Shown: in pieces, positions 1 through 9,156 of the stretch
Position numbering within the stretch: position 1 is the first letter of the stretch
Layout of the letters: the number at the start of each line of letters is the position of its first letter
Source: Pelagicoccus sp. SDUM812002
GTDB taxonomy: Bacteria; Verrucomicrobiota; Verrucomicrobiia; Opitutales; Opitutaceae
DNA length: 64,000 bases
Direction: 5' to 3'
NCBI RefSeq assembly: GCF_031127835.1
Contig: NZ_JARXHX010000023.1
Span: 1 to 64,000, forward strand
Translations under genes and position numbers: made by a program
Notes under the pieces: generated by a model
Seen by the model: the letters and a program-made list of their open reading frames with translations, nothing else
Databases searched by the model: none
What the model was told of the DNA's origin: nothing

Positions 1-2178
1 GCCCCCTCCGGCAGCGCGGGCAGCTCCTGGACCGTCCGGGTGACCGGCTCGGACCCCTCCGGCGCGAGCGCCTCCGCTAGCTTCTCGCTCTCGGTAGACG
101 AGATCAACTTGGAGACTATAACCACAGAAATTGTAGGAGTTTTGGGCGACCGCAGTGATGCCAGTATTCGGTCTGATTTAGTTCCGACAAGCGTGCGCGA
201 GAACACATTGCGCGCGGGAGGTGTATCTCCGGATTACAACAATGTCGCTGTGCTGGCCTTCAAGGTTCCGGCATTGACTAACGGGTCGGCAATTAGCGAT
301 GTGAACCTTACAGTCAAATTGAAGCGGATAAGTTCTATCCCAGCGGGTTCTGTTGATTTGTATGGATTGGCCACGGCATCCAATGCCGATCAGGGTGGTG
401 GGAGTTACTTTACCGGCACTTTTGCGGAGGATTTGAACGAGACGGTTTGGCCGATTCAAGACGACTTTATCAGTAACGATCAGTCTAGTGGAAACGTGAC
501 TACCTCCTCGGATGCCGGATTGCAAATAACTGCATTCTTGATGGACCACATGCTTCGTAATCATGATCCAGAGAGCTTGGTCTATTTCCGATTAAATTCA
601 GATGAGGTTTGGGAGGATAAATACCGTTTCTGGGAATTACATTCCGCCGACAGCAGTGGCTCCGAACCTGTACTCACAATGGATATATCAACAGGATACC
701 TTGGAGGTGTACGTGGGAACCCTATCCAATCTCCGTTGATTCGCTCCGTACACTTGGAAAATAGTCCAATCACGTTCAGTCTGGAGCAGAGCGTAGCTAG
801 TGAAGTTTTAGACTCAGACGAGGTTATCTGGCACTCGAGTATCGATGGTGAAATAGGTCAAGGAACTTCAAAAGTAGTATCTTTCTTGTCGGTTGGCGTT
901 CATGAAATTACCGTAACCTGGATCAGTCGTGACGGTGCGTTTTTCCGTTATCATACGACTGTCGAAGTCGATCCAGAATCCAGTTTACCATCGGTAGAAA
1001 ACAGTCTCAGTAAAGGGGCGGTAACTTGGTACTTTGACAAAGCCTACCTCACGGGAAGATTTATCAATGGTGATCATTACGTGGTGGCTCCGTCTGGCTT
1101 GACTATAACTCGAATAACGCCGGATTGGGATGGTTCCACTAACGGATCAGAGTTGAATCCACTCGGTGGAGGCAGGGGAAGTCGGCAAGGGTTCGATAAG
1201 AACGTATCAAATACCGAATATGATCCGCTGCTAAATATCGCAGACGACCTGCCTTTATTTATCGCTGCGAACTCCTCGGTCGTCAGTAGTGTGGGTCGCC
1301 GTGCCGTCGCATCCAATGGACGTCCAATATATGATGTTGCGGTCCTAACTGTGCTTTCGGAAGAACCTCCAGTCAATAGTTTCCGCCCTCCGTATGCGGG
1401 GACGGATAAGCGGATTATCGGAAATAAGTTTGATATAGACTATTCATTTCTAAGATCTCTACAGGACCCTGAACATGTACAGAATCCTAGGGGAGAAATG
1501 AGTCACGTCCTTTTGGATTTAATATCTCAGTGGCAAAACTCAGATCTGAAGACTGACACGGGACTAAATAGCTATGGTCGGCAGATCGCCTATGGTGTTG
1601 CAGACACGATGCTATGGTTAAATTTGGATAGACCCATTTCCAGCAAGCAAACAGTATTTGAAAATGTTATTCAGAGAGGAATTGACGTTTATGGTTCCGT
1701 AAAATCAGGACTCGTATATGCTCCGAATGGAGGCCATAACCACGGTAGAAAACTGTTGCTAGTTACCGCCGCGAGGGCTTTGGGTGATTCGGAAATGTTA
1801 GAATGGTCTGATGCGCAAAAGCATTTAGTATTTCAGGAGGATATGCAGACTTTTATTGTAACCCGTGAAACTCTGTCTAGAAATTCGAGCTACACTGAAA
1901 GTCATCTAGGTATGCCTGAGTGGGCATCTAACCCAATCACTGAGCTAGAGGACACCACATCCGCATGGGTTAAGCCGTATCGAGATGTGAATGGCGGCCC
2001 CAACACAGGAGTCGTTCTTGCAGCAGAGCTAATGGGCTTCAGGCAGGTATGGAACCATGAGCCTTTGTTCCGTTACATCGAAGAAAGGTACTGGCCCGCA
2101 GAAGAGTCTAACAGAGCAACTGCGCTCAATCAGATCTATCATTTTTACGCTGATCTCTGGGAACTACACAAACCCTAG
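1..2178 (+). CDS. Large secreted modular protein, 5' end outside window
   Basis: The frame is open from base 1, so this is the C-terminal ~725 residues of a longer protein; the GTG at 40 is an internal codon. Residues 1-35 look like the end of a He_PIG/cadherin-like Ig domain (pattern ending F-S-L-S-V). Residues ~40-228 resemble a DNRLRE/CBM96-type carbohydrate-binding module, and ~230-322 an Ig-like domain (motif SVGVHEITVTW). Residues ~336-725 form an unnamed domain shared with the protein at 6265-9096. Shared motifs include FRPPYAGTDK, NGGHxxGRK, GGPNxG and ERYWPAEE. The role is inferred to be an extracellular polysaccharide-acting or surface protein, because of the binding modules and the adjacent glycosyltransferase cluster. 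The first ~110 bases are strikingly GC-rich compared with the rest. The gene converges with the cluster at 2340. Confidence 0.8.
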   Translation, partial: APSGSAGSSWTVRVTGSDPSGASASASFSLSVDEINLETITTEIVGVLGDRSDASIRSDLVPTSVRENTLRAGGVSPDYNNVAVLAFKVPALTNGSAISDVNLTVKLKRISSIPAGSVDLYGLATASNADQGGGSYFTGTFAEDLNETVWPIQDDFISNDQSSGNVTTSSDAGLQITAFLMDHMLRNHDPESLVYFRLNSDEVWEDKYRFWELHSADSSGSEPVLTMDISTGYLGGVRGNPIQSPLIRSVHLENSPITFSLEQSVASEVLDSDEVIWHSSIDGEIGQGTSKVVSFLSVGVHEITVTWISRDGAFFRYHTTVEVDPESSLPSVENSLSKGAVTWYFDKAYLTGRFINGDHYVVAPSGLTITRITPDWDGSTNGSELNPLGGGRGSRQGFDKNVSNTEYDPLLNIADDLPLFIAANSSVVSSVGRRAVASNGRPIYDVAVLTVLSEEPPVNSFRPPYAGTDKRIIGNKFDIDYSFLRSLQDPEHVQNPRGEMSHVLLDLISQWQNSDLKTDTGLNSYGRQIAYGVADTMLWLNLDRPISSKQTVFENVIQRGIDVYGSVKSGLVYAPNGGHNHGRKLLLVTAARALGDSEMLEWSDAQKHLVFQEDMQTFIVTRETLSRNSSYTESHLGMPEWASNPITELEDTTSAWVKPYRDVNGGPNTGVVLAAELMGFRQVWNHEPLFRYIEERYWPAEESNRATALNQIYHFYADLWELHKP

Positions 2179-2217
2179 CAATCGGTCTAAATTAATCGAA
2201 CTTTCAGCATTGTAGAG

Positions 2218-2240
2218 GTTGCTTCAAGCGAAGAAGCAAC
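2218..2240. terminator. Hairpin between convergent genes
   Basis: GTTGCTTC at 2218-2225 pairs perfectly with GAAGCAAC at 2233-2240 around a 7-nt loop. It lies between the end of the rightward gene (2178) and the end of the leftward gene (2340), where a bidirectional terminator is expected. There is no clear U-tract on either side, so the call is tentative. Confidence 0.35.
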
Positions 2241-2339
2241 TCAGATAATAACCAACTGTCTTCGTTAAAAATCAGAGCTAAATGCAATTTAGCTTTGAAG
2301 GTGTTGCGAAAACAGCGGTTGAATCGCGAGTGGCCTAGA

Positions 2340-3659
2340 CTACTTATTCGATTTATTCCTCGATATTGCTTTGGACAGGATTTCTGCAAGTTTGATACTG
2401 AGCTTTTCACGAGAAAAATGTGAAATGAATTCTTTGTCTATCGGTTGCAGTTCAGCTTTTAATGACCAATTTAAAATACTGCTCACCAAAGCTTGGTGGA
2501 TACTATTGGTGTCCCTCGGAGAGCAGGTAAAACATCGGCCTCTCTGCCGGACAAAATCCTTCGCATCCCCTGGAGGCGTGGCAGCTAGGATCGTTGCTTC
2601 GCTAGCTAAGTACTCGTATGTTTTGCCTGGCACAATTGAGCATCGCTCTCCCTTCCTCAGTCCATGCAAGGGCAAAAATAGCATTTCAGCTCTACGGGTG
2701 TACTCGATGCAAATGTCGTGACTTAAGTAGCCGGTTGCTGTTATAATCGGCTCGAGTCCTTGGTTTCTTATTAGATCTTTGTCCTGCTGTGAGATGATTC
2801 CTGCGAATACGACGTTGAGCTTCTCGAATAGGTGTGGTTGCTCATCGCGGAGTAGGCAAATCGCTTTTAGCAAGTATATAGGCGTTCGACCTGAAATATC
2901 TAGTCCGGGCACTCGCTTTCTTAGCAGATAGTTTATGTACCTCTCTGACTCTTGACGCCTTGCGTAGTCAGAATGAAAAGTACCTGTGTGGATAATATTG
3001 TAGCGATTCTTCGGTAGTAATTCCTTGTTGGATAGAGGTTTAATAAAATCATCTTCATCAAAGCCGTTTGTAATCCATGTTATACTCTTCGCCTCAATCT
3101 CAGGGAAAAAGCGTAAAGTCTTGTTCGCTGCCTCGGGAGTGTTCATTATCACGTGGGTGCAGCGCGCGATTTGGGATCTCATTCTAGAGATTTCTCTTCT
3201 CCTATGGTACGCGGATCGTTGGGATTGGAATTCATCGAGAGCCCATGGGTCTCGGAGATCTGCGACTAAAGGTAAATTGAAAAACTCTGCGAGTTTAATT
3301 GCTGGGGAGAGATCGCCAAATGGAGATAGCGAAACATAAATTAATGAAATCTTCTCTTCAGCGATAATTGAGGAACCTATTTCGAAGATACCTTTTGTGC
3401 GGGAGGGGTTTTCCGCAAAATTGTTCGGAACAGCGAACTCGCTATTGTCTGGTAATCTATGAACTTTTATAAAATCCGGGACATCGTTCTCTAGAGATGT
3501 GTCGGACGGTGTCCACTTGTTTTTATTATCAATGTAGCTTGATATAACTGTTGGTTGGAACCCGAGTTCCGGCAAGTTCTTTACGAACTTTACAGAGCGC
3601 TGAACGCCGGATCCTCCGGTAGGAGGGAAGAAGTGGGAGATGAAGAGGATTTTTTTCAA
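2340..3659 (-). CDS. Glycosyltransferase, GT4-like (GT-B fold)
   Basis: Predicted 439-residue cytoplasmic glycosyltransferase. The N-terminus (KKILFISHFFPPTGGSGVQR) is the typical first strand and glycine-rich loop of GT4 enzymes. LVADLRDPWA follows near residue 140 and the sugar-nucleotide half contains GKTYEYLA near residue 350. It probably transfers a sugar from an NDP donor to a lipid-linked oligosaccharide; donor and linkage cannot be read from sequence. The start is a TTG at 3659, the only start that keeps the complete first strand. It is the last gene of the leftward polysaccharide cluster, downstream of the ligase/polymerase-like gene. Family-level assignment is firm; substrate is unknown. 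Confidence 0.88.
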   Translation of the reverse strand: MKKILFISHFFPPTGGSGVQRSVKFVKNLPELGFQPTVISSYIDNKNKWTPSDTSLENDVPDFIKVHRLPDNSEFAVPNNFAENPSRTKGIFEIGSSIIAEEKISLIYVSLSPFGDLSPAIKLAEFFNLPLVADLRDPWALDEFQSQRSAYHRRREISRMRSQIARCTHVIMNTPEAANKTLRFFPEIEAKSITWITNGFDEDDFIKPLSNKELLPKNRYNIIHTGTFHSDYARRQESERYINYLLRKRVPGLDISGRTPIYLLKAICLLRDEQPHLFEKLNVVFAGIISQQDKDLIRNQGLEPIITATGYLSHDICIEYTRRAEMLFLPLHGLRKGERCSIVPGKTYEYLASEATILAATPPGDAKDFVRQRGRCFTCSPRDTNSIHQALVSSILNWSLKAELQPIDKEFISHFSREKLSIKLAEILSKAISRNKSNK

Positions 3660-3700
3660 TGCTGCTCGAAACTGGGTGATGCAAGTAATTGGTTAGTGGA

Positions 3701-4999
3701 TTAAACAACTCCTCTGCCTTCAATTGGTTGTTGGATCTCACGAGCGAAGGTGTAGGATGTTAGAAGAGCTACGGTTGCCCAAAAAAATACAAGTGACTGA
3801 TCGAAATATGAGACAGAGAAAGAGGAAAGTGCGTGAGAGGCTAGAGATGCAAAAATGCACCAAATTGAGTGTTTTACTGGATAGTTTTCTGGTGTATCCG
3901 GAGTGTTTATGAAGTTAACAGTAGCTCTTAAGCACTTCCAAAGGATCATTACTAATATCACAATAGCGAGAAGCCCTGCATTTATGCCCATCCCGAGATA
4001 GTAGTTAGTTATATCCATGTGATTGCCATTTATAACGCTGCCTAAACCGGGACCAATCCAGTGCCGAGTGTAGTCGGTACCGAATAGCCACCACTCGTCG
4101 AAGTGGCGAATGGCTGTGTCGAGCAAGCGCGCTCGGTAGTATGCTGTACTTCCTCCAACTATAGCTAACTTTTCGACGAGTACATGGTAGCCTGGACGAC
4201 TTGATATTAAATCAATAAAAACGTAGGTGGTGAACGCTATCCAGAAGGCCTTCATCGTAAGTCTTCGGAAACGCCAAGCCATTACGCAGGCAAGCCCCGC
4301 AACTAGGCTGATAATCGGCCCGCTGGATGCGCTGGCGAAAACCATAGTCGAACCGGATACGATTCCGATTACGGAGAGAAAGCGGCTGCTTCTCCAGATA
4401 CTCATCATAATTGGCACACACGTGGCACCAACGGTACCTGCCAGAATAGGATGTCGAAATGGACCTTGCGCCCGAAGAGCTCCTTCTCTGATAACGACGT
4501 TTTCAGGTACACCTCCTAGGAACGCGAAAGAATTGATGCCGGAGATTTTTTCTAAAGTCATCTCTATAGCGATAGGAGCAAGCACAATCGCTAGAAATTT
4601 CACCAAGCTCTGAACTTCCTCTATCGTCTGGCACCATAGTCGAAATACGAAATAGGCGACAATAATATTAAATATATTTCCAAGTGCGAATACTGGACCG
4701 GATCCTGGTGTGTATTCGTGAAACAAACTAGCAAAGAGGGTCCACGCCGCCCATAGCCACACAAGTCTATCTACTGGATTCGAAATGTAATTTTTGTGCT
4801 CTCCTTTGATAAAAACTCTGAGCAGAGCGAATAGTAGAATAATGCGGTAAGCATGGAAGGAAAACGGGCCAATATCGATGCCCTGGCCCATTGTAAGGTA
4901 GCAAATGCCACATAGAACCGGGAAAGGTGCGTTTTTACGATTTGTCGCAAAAATGGCGACGGAAGTAGTTACAACGAATATGATCGAGAATGGAGTCAT
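3701..4999 (-). CDS. O-antigen ligase / Wzy-like polymerase, integral membrane
   Basis: About 432 residues with ten or more hydrophobic segments and few conserved soluble motifs, typical of the O-antigen ligase/Wzy superfamily. A long extracytoplasmic loop follows residue ~270 (around SSRPGYHVLVEKL to the GTDYTRHWIGPGLGS region), the position where this family carries catalytic residues. Such proteins polymerise repeat units or ligate glycans in the periplasm using undecaprenyl-linked donors. A TTG at 5002 is possible, but the ATG at 4999 is preferred. It sits between two GT4 genes in the same orientation. Polymerase versus ligase cannot be resolved by reading. Confidence 0.78.
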   Translation of the reverse strand: MTPFSIIFVVTTSVAIFATNRKNAPFPVLCGICYLTMGQGIDIGPFSFHAYRIILLFALLRVFIKGEHKNYISNPVDRLVWLWAAWTLFASLFHEYTPGSGPVFALGNIFNIIVAYFVFRLWCQTIEEVQSLVKFLAIVLAPIAIEMTLEKISGINSFAFLGGVPENVVIREGALRAQGPFRHPILAGTVGATCVPIMMSIWRSSRFLSVIGIVSGSTMVFASASSGPIISLVAGLACVMAWRFRRLTMKAFWIAFTTYVFIDLISSRPGYHVLVEKLAIVGGSTAYYRARLLDTAIRHFDEWWLFGTDYTRHWIGPGLGSVINGNHMDITNYYLGMGINAGLLAIVILVMILWKCLRATVNFINTPDTPENYPVKHSIWCIFASLASHALSSFSVSYFDQSLVFFWATVALLTSYTFAREIQQPIEGRGVV

Positions 5000-5021
5000 C
5001 AATCGTGTTCTTTAGAGTCGG

Positions 5022-6209
5022 TTAGGAGATATATTCTCGGTAGATGTTGGCTAGCCTGGAACCGGCGAATGTCCAACTCAGCTGATCGCGATCTTTAAGC
5101 GAGCTTTCCCGCAAGTTGGTCAACCTAAGGTCATCAAGGTAGACCTGGTCTAGGTGCTGGGCAAGAGTCTGCCAGTCGCGTGGCTCGTGCAAAAGAGCGT
5201 TACGCTGATGGTCTCCTATCGCTCCGGTCGATTCTGAAACGAGTAATACGCAGCCTGAAGCACGAGCTTCATACGTAACAAGGGCGCTTCCCTCTTCCAT
5301 GGAAGACAGGATAAAGACGTTAGACTTCCCCATTATTTCAGGGAGGTCGTTGCGATGACCTAGGTATTGGATGCTTGGATGATCGAGCAAGCTCGCTAGC
5401 TTTTCCCTGTAGCCAGGGACAAAAGAGCCGCAAATGAAAAATTTTCCCGATTCGCAGGCTCTTGATGCACGCCAAGCACGTAAAGCGTAGTGAAGTCCTT
5501 TACGTGGTTCACATACGCCCGCGTAGATTGCTTGAAAAGCTGGTGTTCCAATCGTTTCTTTGGGAACAAATTGCTGGAGATCACAGCCATACTGATGCCG
5601 GATGAGTTTTTCTTTTGGAAAACCCTCATTGATAAAGCTGGTTTTGACGAATTCTGACGGGCAAAGAAGGAAATCTGCAGTCTTGTATTCTTCAATTTCA
5701 GTTTGGAGTGTCAAAGAGTTGTAGGTATGGTCGTGGTCGATTGGAAGATTGATACCTATATTTAGGTTTTCTTCCTTAACGACGTCGAAGGCAAACCTTG
5801 TGTGGGCATTTGGGCGCTCGAGGAAGGAAGGTATCTTCTGTCTTCGCGCTTCCCGTAACGTTGATAGGGAACCCATAGGCCAGCAATGAACGAGATCCAC
5901 GGCATCTGCGTTTCGGCGTAACCATCTCGCTACTCTCCTATCGTGGATAGCACATGCAAGTTGCCGGCCTAGCAATCTGATGGGAATCCTAACTTTTCCC
6001 ACTGAGAGTGTTTTTTTTACGTCGACGTTCGCTGGTAGAGCTTTGGCGACTGAGCCAGTTAGAAGTTTGACCAAGCATCCGGCGTTGCTAATTCCCGAAA
6101 CCTGTTGCCAAGCTGTGTGACAAATCCGCCCTGCACCAATGCGGTGAGGAAAACTGTAGGCGACGCGAATTTGACGGGTGGACGTCTTCGCGTTAAAATT
6201 TTCTGTCAT
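5022..6209 (-). CDS. Glycosyltransferase family 4
   Basis: A 395-residue GT-B glycosyltransferase. The C-terminal half has the GT4 hallmarks: AIYAGVCEPRKGLHYALRA as the beta-alpha donor-binding start, and the EX7E motif within SSMEEGSALVTYEARASGC (residues ~305-325). The N-terminal acceptor half contains SFPHRIGAGRICHTAWQQ. It probably adds one sugar of the repeat unit at the cytoplasmic face. ATG at 6209 is the start. It lies directly upstream of the Wzy/ligase-like gene with a ~20 bp gap, consistent with co-transcription. Donor sugar unknown. Confidence 0.9.
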   Translation of the reverse strand: MTENFNAKTSTRQIRVAYSFPHRIGAGRICHTAWQQVSGISNAGCLVKLLTGSVAKALPANVDVKKTLSVGKVRIPIRLLGRQLACAIHDRRVARWLRRNADAVDLVHCWPMGSLSTLREARRQKIPSFLERPNAHTRFAFDVVKEENLNIGINLPIDHDHTYNSLTLQTEIEEYKTADFLLCPSEFVKTSFINEGFPKEKLIRHQYGCDLQQFVPKETIGTPAFQAIYAGVCEPRKGLHYALRAWRASRACESGKFFICGSFVPGYREKLASLLDHPSIQYLGHRNDLPEIMGKSNVFILSSMEEGSALVTYEARASGCVLLVSESTGAIGDHQRNALLHEPRDWQTLAQHLDQVYLDDLRLTNLRESSLKDRDQLSWTFAGSRLANIYREYIS

Positions 6210-6264
6210 GTTTTATTTTTGAAATAGGCAATATTCACCGATGCTGGGCTAGCGGCTACTTCTC

Positions 6265-9096
6265 TCACTCAATCTTGCTCAATATCAGGCCATATGGAGA
6301 AGAGGGGATCCTTTGAGTGGGAAATCCAAGGGAAAAGATTTTCAAATTATTCGGTGCCAGAGTACGCGTGGACAAGTAGTTAATCGACTCGATGTGGTTT
6401 TGTTCTGAACGAAAGTAGAAGCCGTCTGCGATCTTAACAGGTCCGTTTTCTGGGTCTAGAACCGTAACTGAGTAACGTTTTGTAGCGAAATCGACCTTTA
6501 CAGTGAATTGGTATTCAACATTAGGTTCGTATTCGAAAATGGAATCGCTCCGGTAGATATTTGAATCTCGGGCATCTATGTAGCCCGCATCGTTAAACCG
6601 GATGATACAAGCCAAGTCGGAATAGCTATCAGCAGTTTCCGCGCCGAACCCAACCACTCCGTCCAACTCGGCCGCAGGAGCGGTACCTGAAAAATTGAAC
6701 GAAAATGATTCCGTCTGTGGACCTATATCTAAGTTTTTCCAGTTTTCGGTCGAGGCTAATTCGTTCACCGTTATGTCGACGCTGGTGAGTTGCGACAGCG
6801 TGTTTTGGGTCGAGACTCCGATTGCCTTTACCGTCATGCTTTGACTCAGGCTAAGGGGCTTTGTGTATAACGACGTCGAAGCATTGCCAGGTGTAGGTGC
6901 AGTCCCATCGACGGTGTAGAAAATCTCAGAGTCGTCCTGATCTGACGTTATCGATAAGTCTAATGTCATCGATTCGTAACTTCCGCTTGGGTGTGAAAAT
7001 GTTAATTGTGGGCTAGGGTAGAGGACCTCGTTTTCGAAATCCGTCCCTTGGATGCCTGCAATTCGTACGGGATCGTCGTAAAGAGATTTTGTGGCGAAGT
7101 AGTTGATTTGATCCGTGTTGAGACTTTCTGTCCTGAATTGATAGTCTTTTGCTACTATTGCCGAATCGTAGGGATTGGTCCTTGCATAGACACTATACGT
7201 TTTATTTGTGGTGTCGATTTTGATCAGAAAGGTGTACTCGGTATTTGCTGTATAAGGGATCGCTCCCTCTGCTTGGTATTTGCTTCCGTTTCTTGCGTCA
7301 ATAAAGCCATCGCTGTTGAAGCGAATAAGGCAAGCCATCTCTGAATAGTTTACGACAGGATTTTGGGAAAATCCCATAACCGTATCGATGTCAGAATTAG
7401 GAGGGACTGCTGTAAAACTGAATTCTGAAATGCCAGCCAATTCCGATAGAGGTACATTTTGCCACAAGCTACTGGAAACAAAATCATTTATAACCATATC
7501 CAGTGAAGCTACCGAAGAGGTCTTTCCATCATCTCTCACTGCTACGGCTTTAACTAGAGTCGAATTCTGAAGATGTAGTGGTTGACTGTACAGAAATGAA
7601 TTCTGACTGGGCGTAGACCCATCGAGTGTATAATATATTTTCAAGCCATCTGAGCTTGATATAGTGACATTCTGTTCACTTAAGTAGAGGCCTGGTTGGC
7701 GGTCAAACTTGGGAGTTTCGAGCTCTATTGATGGAAGAGTCCAAGAATAATCTCCATCCACAGCTCTCTCAAACATTTCAGCGTGAAAGAGGTAGATTTG
7801 GTTGAACGCATTTTGTCTGGCATCCTCTTCTGCAGGCCAGTAGCGCTCTCGAATATAGTCGAAGAACGCGGGTGCATCCCAGGCACTCTCAAGTCCGGAA
7901 AGCATGGCTGCTGCGACCTGTCCGACATTCGGTCCTCCGTTCGCAAAGCGGTAGCCTGAACCAGACCAGCCTGTCCATTTCGGTGTAGCCCGGTGTCGTT
8001 CGTTGTAGCCATTGCTGGTCCAATCAGCCATCCCGAGATGTTCTGCCAAATATGGGGTTCTATCAGAATAAGGGCGAGTGCCGTTAGTGTTCAACGCTGG
8101 TTGCTTGTCAATTTGTTCAGAAGAAACGTAGAAGTGCTGTTCGTCTTCGTGCCACGCTCTTCGGCCTCCTTTTTCACTGGTGGAGTAGGTCATCATCTCT
8201 GAATCGTTGAGAGCTTTGGCGGCGATGAGAAATGGCAGTTTTCGTCCGAGGTTGTGACCTCCATTTGGCCACCATCCGTGGCGATCTGACTTTACGAGAC
8301 CGAAATTGTCGATACCCCTTTGAATTAGGTCGATCATGACTTCCTCTTTTTTAGAGCGGGAGTTGGACAGGTGTAGCCAGAGCACTGCGGTGGCCGCTTC
8401 GTAGGCGATCGCCCGGCCGTAGGTATGCTCGGTATTCGCTGTTTTCAAGTCGCTTGACTGCCATTGCTCCCACCAATCGATTTGTATGTTACCGATCGCT
8501 CGATTTGGGGAGCGTGCGTTTGGAGGGTGAGGCAGGTCCAGAACCCAGTTCCAATCTATATCATCAGTCGTTCCGCGGATAGTTTTGTCAGTACCCGCGT
8601 ATGGAGGACGGAAGCTGTTAGCTGGAGGTTCAGTCGGAAGCACCGTTAGTACTTGAGCTTCTTCCATCCACGGGCTGCGTGAAGCGTTGTCCTTACCAAC
8701 TACGGACACTAGGGTCTGATTTGCATACAGCGAAATAGGCAGGTCATCTGCTACGTTGAGGTTGCCGTCGTAGTTAATGCCTGAGGTTGATATGCGTTTG
8801 TCGAGTCCTTGGAGACTCTTGTTCATCAACGGATTTATCTGAGCTCCGTTCTTTTGGCCGTCCCAAGAAGGAGAAATCGAGGTGATCGTTATTCCGGTAG
8901 TGCTGACCACATACCAATCGCCGTTGGCGAACTGTCCAGCCGGGTAGTCGCGATCGAAAGTCCAAGTGACCGATCCTCTTTTAATTGATTTAGCGCCGAA
9001 GCAATGTGCCGAGGCTAGCAGAAAAAGGACTGTAGCGAGAAATGGATAATTCCTCGCGAATGCACACGGTCTGAAGTTTTCTTTGCAGTTATTCAT
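6265..9096 (-). CDS. Secreted modular protein with duplicated CHB_HEX_C and unknown domains
   Basis: A 943-residue exported protein. Residues ~15-35 (YPFLATVLFLLASAHCFGA) are a signal peptide. Residues 36-455 are the same unnamed domain as the C-terminus of the 1-2178 gene, with NGGHNLGRK, FRPPYAGTDK and ERYWPAEE. The rest is an internal duplication. CHB_HEX_C-like modules (pattern YYTLDGSTPS / FYTVDGTAPT) lie at ~465-537 and ~695-776. Each is followed by a ~150-residue beta-rich module (CLIRFNSDGFIDARN / CIIRFNDAGYIDARD) at ~538-690 and ~777-930. CHB_HEX_C modules usually accompany surface carbohydrate enzymes. Position inside the glycosyltransferase cluster suggests action on the exported polysaccharide, but no known catalytic family was recognised. 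Confidence 0.82.
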   Translation of the reverse strand: MNNCKENFRPCAFARNYPFLATVLFLLASAHCFGAKSIKRGSVTWTFDRDYPAGQFANGDWYVVSTTGITITSISPSWDGQKNGAQINPLMNKSLQGLDKRISTSGINYDGNLNVADDLPISLYANQTLVSVVGKDNASRSPWMEEAQVLTVLPTEPPANSFRPPYAGTDKTIRGTTDDIDWNWVLDLPHPPNARSPNRAIGNIQIDWWEQWQSSDLKTANTEHTYGRAIAYEAATAVLWLHLSNSRSKKEEVMIDLIQRGIDNFGLVKSDRHGWWPNGGHNLGRKLPFLIAAKALNDSEMMTYSTSEKGGRRAWHEDEQHFYVSSEQIDKQPALNTNGTRPYSDRTPYLAEHLGMADWTSNGYNERHRATPKWTGWSGSGYRFANGGPNVGQVAAAMLSGLESAWDAPAFFDYIRERYWPAEEDARQNAFNQIYLFHAEMFERAVDGDYSWTLPSIELETPKFDRQPGLYLSEQNVTISSSDGLKIYYTLDGSTPSQNSFLYSQPLHLQNSTLVKAVAVRDDGKTSSVASLDMVINDFVSSSLWQNVPLSELAGISEFSFTAVPPNSDIDTVMGFSQNPVVNYSEMACLIRFNSDGFIDARNGSKYQAEGAIPYTANTEYTFLIKIDTTNKTYSVYARTNPYDSAIVAKDYQFRTESLNTDQINYFATKSLYDDPVRIAGIQGTDFENEVLYPSPQLTFSHPSGSYESMTLDLSITSDQDDSEIFYTVDGTAPTPGNASTSLYTKPLSLSQSMTVKAIGVSTQNTLSQLTSVDITVNELASTENWKNLDIGPQTESFSFNFSGTAPAAELDGVVGFGAETADSYSDLACIIRFNDAGYIDARDSNIYRSDSIFEYEPNVEYQFTVKVDFATKRYSVTVLDPENGPVKIADGFYFRSEQNHIESINYLSTRTLAPNNLKIFSLGFPTQRIPSSPYGLILSKIE

Positions 9097-9156
9097 GTTC
9101 CCGTAGTGGCATCGACGGTCGGGATGATTTCCTTAGTTCGGCGCATTAAATTCGGT

